Source: OLB9 sp041392785
GTDB taxonomy: Bacteria; Bacteroidota; Bacteroidia; Chitinophagales; Saprospiraceae
Direction of reading: 5' to 3'
NCBI GenBank assembly: GCA_041392785.1
Contig: JAWKLK010000002.1
Coordinates: 62,001 to 126,000, forward strand
Length of the DNA: 64,000 nt
Under the pieces are notes generated by a model, which had not been told where the DNA came from, searched no databases, and saw nothing but the letters and a program-made list of their open reading frames with translations. This document shows positions 52,940-61,800 of the stretch, piece by piece. The translations under genes and the position numbers were made by a program. Position 1 is the stretch's first letter; every line of letters starts with the position of its first letter.

Positions 52940-53974
52940 TTGAGCGAGATTATCATTACTATTGATTCAGTTGATCCCATCGACTTATTTGGGGAGCAAA
53001 ACAGCAAATTGAATATTCTAAAAAAGGCATTTCCGAAAGTCCAAATGACTTCTAGAGGACACCAAATAAAACTCATAGGTGATAAGGATCTATTGGATCA
53101 AGTGCGTAATAAAGTAGAAATAATGATTAAAATGATACAAGACAAGCATGATCTTACAAATCAAATGGTAGAAGACTTACTCATCAATGATCATGTACAT
53201 GAGGCGAAACTTTCAGTAGCGGATTCTGGCGGTCTGATAGTATACGGTAAAAATGGTGTGCCAATCAAAGCAAAGACTCGTAATCAAAAGAAACTTGTAG
53301 AATTCAGTGAAGAAAACGACATTTTATTCGCCATTGGTCCTGCTGGAACTGGCAAAACTTATACTGCGGTGGCTTTGGCGATTAGGGCACTTAAAAATAA
53401 ACTTGTAAAGAAAATCATTCTTACTAGACCAGCCGTGGAAGCAGGCGAACACTTGGGTTTTCTGCCAGGTGATATGAAAGACAAAGTCGATCCATATTTG
53501 AGGCCTTTGTATGACGCTCTAGATGATATGCTTCCGATGGAAAAACTCAATTTTTTTATAACAAATAGAGTCATCGAAGTGGCGCCACTTGCATTTATGC
53601 GCGGACGAACCTTAGATCATGCTTTTATCATACTTGATGAAGCCCAAAACTGTACAACAACACAGCTGAAGATGTTTTTGACAAGGATAGGACCCAGTGC
53701 AAAGGCAATTATTACGGGTGATCTATCTCAAATAGACTTGCCTGGACATCAAAAATCTGGGTTGAGAAGAGCACTTGAGATTTTGAAACCAATTGATGGT
53801 ATCGGCCAGCTTTTCCTAAACTCTGAAGATGTGGTACGGCATAGACTTGTAAAGGAAATAATCAAATCCTATGACAAAGCTGAAGAGTTTGATGAGCAAG
53901 AACGTCTCAGAGTTCGAGAACAAAAAGAACAAGAGAGGATTGCTACTTTTGTTGAATCATCTTCCAATAGCTGA
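52940..53974 (+). CDS. PhoH-family ATPase
   Basis: This 344-residue P-loop protein has Walker A AIGPAGTGKT (residues 131-140), ILTRPAVEAGEHLGFLPGDM and the Walker B stretch HAFIILDEAQNCTTTQL, with an N-terminal KH-like region. PhoH-family ATPases are linked to RNA metabolism and phosphate or stress responses. The start is a TTG at 52940: it gives the family-typical N-terminus SEIIITIDSVDPIDLFG and no ATG lies nearby in frame. The OsmC gene follows after 3 bp. Confidence 0.94.
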   Translation: MSEIIITIDSVDPIDLFGEQNSKLNILKKAFPKVQMTSRGHQIKLIGDKDLLDQVRNKVEIMIKMIQDKHDLTNQMVEDLLINDHVHEAKLSVADSGGLIVYGKNGVPIKAKTRNQKKLVEFSEENDILFAIGPAGTGKTYTAVALAIRALKNKLVKKIILTRPAVEAGEHLGFLPGDMKDKVDPYLRPLYDALDDMLPMEKLNFFITNRVIEVAPLAFMRGRTLDHAFIILDEAQNCTTTQLKMFLTRIGPSAKAIITGDLSQIDLPGHQKSGLRRALEILKPIDGIGQLFLNSEDVVRHRLVKEIIKSYDKAEEFDEQERLRVREQKEQERIATFVESSSNS

Positions 53975-53977
53975 TCT

Positions 53978-54382
53978 ATGACAAGTAGAATTGTGTATAA
54001 AGGAGATCTTAGGACGGAAATGACACACTTAGCTTCTGGCCAAACCATCATGACAGATGCTCCAATAGATAATCAAGGTAGGGGAGAAGCTTTTTCTCCA
54101 ACGGATTTAGCTGCTACATCCTTAGGAGCATGTATGATCACAATAATGGGAATAGCTGCCAAAACACAAAATTTGGATATCGATGGAACCATTTTGGAAA
54201 TCACCAAACACATGGCGTCAAATCCTAGAAAAATAAGTGAAATAGAGATAAATATCCAAATGCCGAATAATAAATATTCAAAAAAAGACCGATTGATATT
54301 AGAAAAGGCGGGGCGAACATGTCCTGTAGCTTTGAGTTTACATCCAGATGTGATACAAAATATCACATTTATCTGGAAATGA
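53978..54382 (+). CDS. OsmC-family protein
   Basis: This 134-residue OsmC-fold protein has SPTDLAATSLGACMITIMG (Cys52) and GRTCPVALSLHPDV (Cys115), the two redox cysteines of the family. It reduces organic peroxides in characterised members. It is a diverged paralogue of the OsmC protein at 2903-3340 and lies 3 bp behind phoH, so it is probably in the same transcript. The pairing with PhoH suggests a stress-response unit (inference). Confidence 0.88.
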   Translation: MTSRIVYKGDLRTEMTHLASGQTIMTDAPIDNQGRGEAFSPTDLAATSLGACMITIMGIAAKTQNLDIDGTILEITKHMASNPRKISEIEINIQMPNNKYSKKDRLILEKAGRTCPVALSLHPDVIQNITFIWK

Positions 54383-54416
54383 AGATGATAATTTGTAACC
54401 AAATATTTTTTATATC

Positions 54417-54671
54417 ATGTCAATTGAATCTTTATTAATTACCTTAGCAATAGGGGCTTTAGCCGGCTGGTTAGCAGGGCAAATTAGACAGGGTTATGGA
54501 TTTGGATTATTAGGTAATATTATAATAGGTATTGCCGGTTCATTTGTAGGAGGATTTCTGTTTAATGCAATGAATATTAGCCTTGGATCTGGGATAGTAT
54601 CCACGTTGATTAGCGCTATTGTTGGCGCACTTGTTTTGCTTTTCGTCATTGGATTGATAAAGCGGGCATAG
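54417..54671 (+). CDS. GlsB/YeaQ/YmgE-family stress membrane protein
   Basis: The 84-residue protein has three hydrophobic, glycine-rich helices (LITLAIGALAGWLAGQIRQG, LLGNIIIGIAGSFVGGFLF, ISAIVGALVLLFVIGLI), the pattern of the transglycosylase-associated GlsB/YeaQ family. These are small inner-membrane proteins induced by stress; their mechanism is unknown. It is 34 bp after the OsmC gene and is followed by a strong terminator. Confidence 0.88.
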   Translation: MSIESLLITLAIGALAGWLAGQIRQGYGFGLLGNIIIGIAGSFVGGFLFNAMNISLGSGIVSTLISAIVGALVLLFVIGLIKRA

Positions 54672-54706
54672 GCATAATCAAGAGGATATAATCCACTTGA
54701 AAACAA

Positions 54707-54738
54707 AAAGGGTATGATGTCAAGACTTCATACCCTTT
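54707..54738. terminator. Bidirectional intrinsic terminator
   Basis: An 11-bp perfect stem (AAAGGGTATGA with TCATACCCTTT) with a 10-nt loop lies between the convergent GlsB-type and TlpA-type genes. The flanks give U-rich tails on both transcripts. Confidence 0.88.
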
Positions 54739-54763
54739 CTAATAACTTTTTAATATGTTGGTC

Positions 54764-55879
54764 TTATAAATATTTCTGCACTTGCTCCTCTAAATCGTAT
54801 CGTGGATTGATGGCCACTATCTTACCATCTCGGCCTATAAGAAATGTCTGCGGGATACTTCTTACTCCCCATTGCTGAGCTGGGGCACATTCCCACTTTT
54901 TTAGGTCAGAGACGTGTCCATCCCAATCTAACTTATCTTGTGCTATTGCTGAAATCCACCTTTCTTTTTGCATTGCAATTTGTTCATTCAGTGCTTTTGG
55001 GTCAGAGAATCTCTGTGCGGTTCTGCTATCCATTCCATCTAGGGAAACACTGAAAACTTCAAATCCTTTACTTTTATATTTATGATAGATTTCAACTACA
55101 TGTGGATTTGCTTTACGGCATGGTCCACACCAAGAAGCCCAAAAGTCAACCAAGACTACTTTTCCTTTATAATCAGATAGCTTTCTGACCTTACCTTTTG
55201 GATCTGGCAAAGCTATTTCAGGTGCTACTTCACCTACTCGAATAGCAGCCGAAGCCATTTGTTGATTCGCAGCTTGCTCTATTTGCGCTATAACATTAGT
55301 ATATTGTTTTGACAATTCAAGATCAGGATATGATGCTGTCAATCTTTTAGACACATCTTTGTGTAAATTGACAAATTCTGGTCTGAAGGTAAATAGCCTA
55401 GCAGCTAATTGAAAACCAATCAAAGGATCTGATTCAGTAGAAGTATATTTAGTTAAAGTAGGTACATCTATTTTTTTATTGATGTAGTCTTTCACTTTGG
55501 TCAAGTATTCTACGGTAAGGTCTGATCCTTGTACATCGAATTCGAAGTTGTTCAGATTAGCTAGTGTTCCTGTGTAATTAACTTTTTTTTCCTTACCGTT
55601 TGAGATCAAGTCAAGCATTTGTTCTCCTATTCGAATACGGTATATGCCAGTTTTTAATCCATCTGGAAGTGAAAATTTGAATTCACCTTTGTCGTTTGCT
55701 TTTTCTGTCAGCAATATATTGCTTTGATTGGTAAGTGAAACTTGATCTAAAAAAACAGACATATTTTCAGCATTATTTACTGTTCCACTGATTTCTGTAC
55801 CTTTTTTCAGAGAGCTACAAGCAGACAACATGCTTACAGCCATTACAAAGCCTAATAAAACTTGAATAAATTTAGACAT
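54764..55879 (-). CDS. TlpA-like thioredoxin lipoprotein (DUF4369-type N-terminus)
   Basis: The 371-residue protein has a lipobox (MLSAC, Cys21), an N-terminal beta domain like DUF4369 (KGEFKFSLPDGLKTGIYRIR) and a C-terminal TlpA/AhpC thioredoxin domain with FWASWCGPCRKANPHVVEIY. It should reduce disulfides or deliver electrons to periplasmic proteins. This architecture is common in Bacteroidota, usually in several copies. It has a candidate promoter upstream and stands alone. Confidence 0.9.
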   Translation of the reverse strand: MSKFIQVLLGFVMAVSMLSACSSLKKGTEISGTVNNAENMSVFLDQVSLTNQSNILLTEKANDKGEFKFSLPDGLKTGIYRIRIGEQMLDLISNGKEKKVNYTGTLANLNNFEFDVQGSDLTVEYLTKVKDYINKKIDVPTLTKYTSTESDPLIGFQLAARLFTFRPEFVNLHKDVSKRLTASYPDLELSKQYTNVIAQIEQAANQQMASAAIRVGEVAPEIALPDPKGKVRKLSDYKGKVVLVDFWASWCGPCRKANPHVVEIYHKYKSKGFEVFSVSLDGMDSRTAQRFSDPKALNEQIAMQKERWISAIAQDKLDWDGHVSDLKKWECAPAQQWGVRSIPQTFLIGRDGKIVAINPRYDLEEQVQKYL

Positions 55880-55908
55880 AAATATATTTGTAATATGTAA
55901 AATAATAG

Positions 55909-55916
55909 CAAAATTA
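55909..55916 (-). promoter_or_regulatory. Candidate -7 element for the TlpA-like gene
   Basis: On the minus strand the octamer reads TAATTTTG about 30 bp before the ATG, with TTTG 15 bp further upstream (55932-55935). The spacing equals that of the cysS candidate but is shorter than the usual one. Confidence 0.38.
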
Positions 55917-56347
55917 TATAAAATTCTGAGTCAAACACATACCTGATTACCTAATGTTTGGTATTTTGTTTGTTTTGTGATTTTTTTAACAAAAATGTAG
56001 GAGTTATGTGATTTTGGTATCATAAAATTTTGAGAAATTTCTTTCTTCAAATTATAAAATTTTTGAAATACTTGATAGCTTGACAAGACTTACAGATTCA
56101 AACTTATATACATATATATATATTGCATATAAAAAAATGTAATATTTTTATTCGAAAAAGTTGGATACTTCCTCTCAAGGTTATAATTTTACACTGTTTT
56201 TAATTCCGTACGTATCCTTTTTCTGACATCTTTGATAGATTTTGGAAAATTTTTCTTGACAATTATGTCATTTCACGTACATCTTGTCTTGTAAAGAGTT
56301 TTCTAAAGTACATTAATTCATTTTGTATTTATATTAATTTATTGTTA
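55917..56347. other. AT-rich intergenic region
   Basis: No gene is seen in this stretch between divergent genes. It includes an alternating AT tract (ATACATATATATATATTGC region near 56110) and presumably the promoter of the M23 peptidase gene, but no convincing box was picked out. Confidence 0.45.
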
Positions 56348-57331
56348 ATGAAAGATGTAAGATACGTTTACAATCCACATACACTTCAATACGAACCTCA
56401 TACATTGAGTTATAAGGACAAACTTAAAAGAAGTATTGTTTTTATTTCCACAGTTACACTGACTTCTTTTTTATTATTTGTTATTGCTTACTAATATTTT
56501 CCAACACCAAAGGAACGTTTGATGCAGAATGAAAAGGAACAGTTGGAATTCTATTTATCCAATTTGAATGAAGAATTTAAGGATTTGAGCATGAAAGTAG
56601 AATCTTTACATGAGAAAGATAATGAGATTAATAGGATGATATTAGGTGTGAAACCTATTGATGATGGTCTTTGGAATGGTGGTATCGGTGGACATGACAA
56701 ATATGCGTTTCTTGAAAATTTCAATGAAACAGGTAAAATGTTGAAAGCAAATTTGAGCAAAGCCGAAGTATTGAAAAGAAAAATCGAATTGCAAAAACAT
56801 TCATTAGATAGTTTATATAAGGTGGCTGCTACTAAAGAGCGAAAAATAGCTTGTATTCCATCCATTAAACCAGTTAAGGAGACCGCTCTTAAAAAGGATG
56901 TTAGGTTTTTGTCTGGATTTGGAATGCGTATTCATCCAATTCACAAGCTGAAAAGATTTCATAAAGGCATAGATTTTACTGCTCCGCAGGGAACAGATAT
57001 ACAGTCCACTGGTGATGGTAAGATCGTAGGAATCAATAAGGCTGGCAGCGGATATGGGAAAAATGTTACCATCGACCACGGTTATGGATATAAAACATTG
57101 TATGCTCATATGCATACCATAAGTGTCAAAGAAGGACAAATAGTTAAGAAAGGTCAGAAGATCGGTTCTGTAGGTAATACAGGAAGTTCTACTGGAGCAC
57201 ATTTGCACTACGAAGTAATTCTTAATGGTGTGTCAATAAATCCTATTGATTATTGTTTAGATGGTTTATCTCCTAAGGAATATCAAGAATTGGTCAAGAG
57301 AGCTTCCACAGATAATCAGTCTTTAGACTAA
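56348..57331 (+). pseudogene. M23 metallopeptidase interrupted by an in-frame TAA
   Basis: An ATG at 56348 opens the usual N-terminus of Bacteroidota M23 peptidases (KDVRYVYNPHTLQYEPH, a basic stretch, then a membrane helix FISTVTLTSFLLFVIAY). Codon 49 is TAA (56492-56494). The same frame then continues without another stop as YFPTPKERLMQ, a coiled-coil region and the LytM domain: SGFGMRIHPIH, RFHKGIDF, YAHMHTI and the HxH motif GAHLHYEV. Removing the stop gives a normal full-length enzyme of about 327 residues that cleaves peptidoglycan crosslinks. As it stands, translation from the TTG or ATG at 56519-56524 would make the catalytic part without a membrane anchor. One base change (for example TAC to TAA) or a sequencing error explains it. 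Confidence 0.85.
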
Positions 57332-57363
57332 TAAAGAATAAAACAAACGAAAATCTTTTAAAG

Positions 57364-57392
57364 GGGTAAAGTAGATACTTTACCCTTTTTTT
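57364..57392. terminator. Terminator between convergent genes
   Basis: The stem GGGTAAAG/CTTTACCC (57364-57371 and 57378-57385) has a 6-nt loop and is followed by a run of seven Ts. The stop codon of the minus-strand methyltransferase (57380-57382) lies inside the hairpin. Confidence 0.8.
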
Positions 57393-58195
57393 GTTGCTGT
57401 CAGAGCGTAGACCATGGGAATTTTGTCTCCAAAGCGTGACAATACATATTTGTTTCTCTCAATATTTTCCATATTGCTAAAACAATTATACGGTGAATAT
57501 GGAAATTCTTGGAAGGATTTTAGGTCCATATTGGAAGCGAGTATGGCAGTAATCACTTCGCACAAAGCATGATTCCAGTTTATGGATTGGTTTTTTATAG
57601 GAGCATCCGTTTGAGCATAGGTTCCTTCTGTCTCTTCTATAATAGGGCTCACATTAAAATATGAATACATGATATCATTGAAATCATTGTCATACATCCA
57701 GATATATGGGTGGAACTCGACCAAAATGATCTTACCTCCAGTTTTCAGTTGTGATGCAATCATTTTTGCCCATTTATTAATATCTGGTAGCCAACCAATC
57801 ACTCCATAAGAAGTATATACCAAGTCAAAAGGTTCCAAGTCTAGTTTAGGTACGTTATAGACATCAATACAATGAAATTCTACATCCAAACCCAATTGCA
57901 GATTCAATTCTTTCGCCTTGGAAATAGCTTTTTCAGAAAAATCTATACCTACTACTTTTGCTCCCATTCTAGCAAGCGATAGAGAATCTTGTCCAAAATG
58001 ACATTGCAGATGCAAGATCCTTTTACCTGTAATATCTCCAAGCAACTCTAATTCTATTGATTGTAATGACGTTTGACCGTTAATGAAAGCTTCATTACTA
58101 TAGAATTCAGAAGTCACATGATAGTCCACTTTATCATCCCATAGCTGTTTATTGACATTCAAGTAGGCATCATTCTGTATTTTGTTAGGATTCAT
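57380..58195 (-). CDS. Class I SAM-dependent methyltransferase
   Basis: The 271-residue protein has the Rossmann-type methyltransferase motifs: motif I ILHLQCHFGQDSLSLARMGA (about residues 60-79), the acidic end of strand 2 in VVGIDFSEKAI, and a LKTGGKIILVEFHP segment after strand 4. The glycine-rich motif I is unusual in reading LQCHFGQD. The substrate cannot be predicted. It converges on the M23 gene and shares its terminator hairpin. Confidence 0.88.
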   Translation of the reverse strand: MNPNKIQNDAYLNVNKQLWDDKVDYHVTSEFYSNEAFINGQTSLQSIELELLGDITGKRILHLQCHFGQDSLSLARMGAKVVGIDFSEKAISKAKELNLQLGLDVEFHCIDVYNVPKLDLEPFDLVYTSYGVIGWLPDINKWAKMIASQLKTGGKIILVEFHPYIWMYDNDFNDIMYSYFNVSPIIEETEGTYAQTDAPIKNQSINWNHALCEVITAILASNMDLKSFQEFPYSPYNCFSNMENIERNKYVLSRFGDKIPMVYALTATKKG

Positions 58196-58837
58196 TTGTG
58201 CGTTATTTTTTGAAATACATGGTTTTTAAGTGATATTTTGCCAAGTAAAGTGTGAATATGTCAAACCTCTAAGCATTCCAGACTACTGGTATTTAGTGAC
58301 AAAGGTATACTAAAAAACTGTAAAGTAGCATTTGACAAGAAATAAAGCTAAAATTATTCATTGGAGGCAAATATTGTAAACATCAGATAACCATATGATT
58401 ATATGTTGTGTATAAAAATATATGAAAATTTATTGTATTATTTTTTTTTAGATATATAATAGTATCTATATTTGCACCAGAATAGTTTGAGAATCTATTC
58501 AGAACCTACCTTTTTTATTTCCAACCTGTTAGTATAATAGACTTTTTATTAATTGCATGTGCATATATAATTATTGTATATGTAATTTAAGAATGTAATG
58601 TTTTAACATTTATTCAAATGTTGTTATGTATGTGGATTTATTCCATATATACTAGCCTATATATAAATCCAATCTGAGTTTTAGAGAATAGAAACAAAGA
58701 AATAGTATTTGCCCAAAGCAAGTGCTCTCTTAGTCATTATTTCATAATAAGTTACTGGGGCTTAATTGTATATATATGCAACTAATTCTCATGACAGTAA
58801 AAATTTATTAATTTCTTAAACTCAAAATTTGGATCTC
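58196..58837. other. Long AT-rich region upstream of the giant secreted protein
   Basis: No ORF of note is present in about 640 bp. A TATATTTG octamer at 58467-58474 fits the -7 consensus but lies about 360 bp from the start codon, so either the leader is long or the promoter is elsewhere. Several TA-rich alternating tracts (for example near 58565, 58665 and 58770) could be flexible or curved DNA. Confidence 0.4.
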
Positions 58838-61800
58838 ATGAATGAAACAAGTTTAACACGTTTCTTAAGTTTATCAAAAACTTTTTTGTTTTTGGTAACA
58901 CTCACATTAGGGATTTCCATGCAGCTACAAGCCCAGCCATCTTGTGCATGTAAGGGATCTCTTCAAGTTTCTTTAGACGATTCTTGCGAAGCAGAAATAA
59001 CAGCTTCACAAGTCTTAGCCGACGGTTCTACATGTGGTGGCACTGCATCAACAACAGTCACTATTATGAAGTCAATTAATGGTGACATAATTGCAAGTGG
59101 TGCTGGAGCTGCTCTATTGACAGATGGACTTTTGTATCATGGCAAGTCTCTTTATGTTAAAGTGACGTCTGCACCTACTACTACAGGAGGACTAACTAAC
59201 TCTTGTTGGTCTACCATCAATATCGAAGACAAGCTCAAACCATCATTTGAGGATTGCCCTAAAGATTTGATATTGACATGCCCTGTGATGGAATATTATA
59301 AACCCGTAGCTGTAGATAATTGCGGCCCTGCAGAGGTGTTTATGGTAAATGAAGAAATTTTGGTAAATAATTGTAATTTGCCTGGTATATTCTTAGGCCC
59401 AGATACACTTAAAAGAGTTGTCAGAACATTTAAAGCAAGAGATAAGGCGGGAAATGTATCTGATGATGTATGTGAGGTGACAATATGGGTTGTTTCACTT
59501 GAAAGAGATGAAATCGAAATACCAAAAGATATCGCTTTATCTTGTGACGGAGATTATGCAAGAATTCCAGCAGGATTGCCTTTTGCAGGACATCCATCCC
59601 CAATAAGAATAAGTGGTAAACAAGGAACGGGCGTACCTAGTATTGCAATTCCAAACTACACTGGTTGGAAAGGTTCAAAATACCATGCTGGCACGTATGA
59701 GATTTTGTCAGACGAATTAGTCTTGACAGGTGGTACATCTCCAGCACAACCGAATGCTAAAACATTAGGATCTAAATTGTGTATGACAATGCCTTCTAAT
59801 GGATTCTTATCATTTGATTATGAAGCCTATATGGTCAATTCAAATGGTGGAACAGCAGGTGGAGGAGCAAGTTTTAATAATGATAATCCATCTTATTCTT
59901 TGAATGGAGTGGTTGTGGATTTGGCTTCGGGAGATTATTCTTCACCTGTCTCTGATGAGGTAGAAGTTTGTGTAGCGGAAGGGGATGTATTCTGTTTTGA
60001 GGTATATACCATGAATAGGGCTAATTATACAGTATTAAGCTTGACAAATGTAAAAGTACCTCAATCCTTATATCCAAATCCTGACGCATTCTGTAATTTA
60101 TTTGTGTCATATTCAGATGTTAGATTTCCAGAGATTAAATGCGTGACAAAGATAATGCGTTCTTGGCAAATCGTTGAATGGTCTTGTGACTCATCAGTAG
60201 AAACATATAACCAATTGATAGAAATCTCTGATAATGAAGGTCCGGTTATGACTTGTCCTTCTAAGTTAGTGTTTTCAACAAATGGACATACATGTGGTGC
60301 GGTGGTTTCCTTACCGACTGTACCTATGACAGATAATTGTAGTTCTAATTTGCATGCAACAGTAGCATATACTGATGGTTTTGTAAATGCAAATGGCGGT
60401 CTTGTTACTTTACCAGTGGGTTGTCAGACTGTGACTTACACAGCATATGACAATTGTCATAATAGCAGTACATGTACAGTACAAATAGTAGTGGAAGATA
60501 ATACAGCTCCTGTGGCAGTATGTGATCAAAATACGGTTGTATCATTGACACAAGATGCTACTGCGTGGGTAAATGCGACTTCATTTGATAATGGAAGTTA
60601 TGATGAGTGCGAACTAGCAAAAATGTTAGTAAGACGTATGGATCCAGCTCCATGTTTACCATGTAAAACACCACAGTTCCCTGGATTTACATTCTTAGGA
60701 GATTATGGTACTACTCCACATTACTATTATGTATCAAAACATAAGGCAAGTTATGCCGTTGCAGCAAAAACTGCGGCAGCAATGGGTGGACACTTGGTGG
60801 TGCTTAACACAGCAGCTGAAGACCAATGGGTGTATGAGAAAGTTACTTCTTGGCAGTTAAACGAAGATTATATCATCGGATTAAGAGATGAAAAGAGGAA
60901 AAAAGAATTTGCCTGGATCAACGGTGAAACCAGTACATACAGAAATTGGACTTCTGGAAGCCCACAAGATTTGGTTATTCCGAACGACTATCCTTATGTA
61001 AAAGTTTTGAATTCTGATGGTACATGGTATGACTTCGGTAGTGTGGAATGTGATCAAGAAGAATATCTATATGTGGTAGAAATCACAGATCCATGTGGAT
61101 TCAGCGAATATGCACAGTTTTGTTGTGCTGATGTGAATACTACAAGAGTAGTAGTATTCAGAGTAATTGACAAAGCAGGAAATTGGAATGATTGTATGGT
61201 GAACGCTGCTGTTCAAGATAAATTACCTCCAACCATTGCATGTCCTGCTAATGTTACTATAACATGTAATGATAATTTTGACCTTACAAAATTAGCTTCA
61301 TGGTTTGGATGGCCAACGGCATTTGACAATTGTGAAATTCCGCGAATTGTGACTGACTCATCACACACACTTAATGCATGTAGAATAGGTACTATCACAC
61401 GTAACTTTACAGCGACAGATCTCGGTGGAAGAAGTGCCAAATGTACACAATGGATTACTGTGACAGGAGACCATCATGTATTCGAAATGACTGAAGACAG
61501 ATGGCCTGCTGATGTTACAACTACTGGTTGTGAAGATCCTAATGATCCAGCATTTGACCCGGATGTTACTGGAAGACCTGACATGGAAGCAGACAATATT
61601 TGCAGCCTTGTAGGCGCTGATTACGAGGACCAAATATTTACATTCAATAATGGAACTGGTGAAGCTTGTTTCAAAATATTAAGACATTGGACAGTAATTG
61701 ATTGGTGTCAAGAATATACATCAGCAGGTGGTACTCATTACAGAACTTGGGAACATACACAAGTAATCAAAGTTGCTGATCCTGTAAAACCTGTTATGAC

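Noticed and set aside
58401..58800. Possible small RNA or riboswitch in the long region before the giant secreted protein
   Set aside because: It is AT-rich with alternating tracts but no stable conserved stem or known aptamer pattern was recognised.
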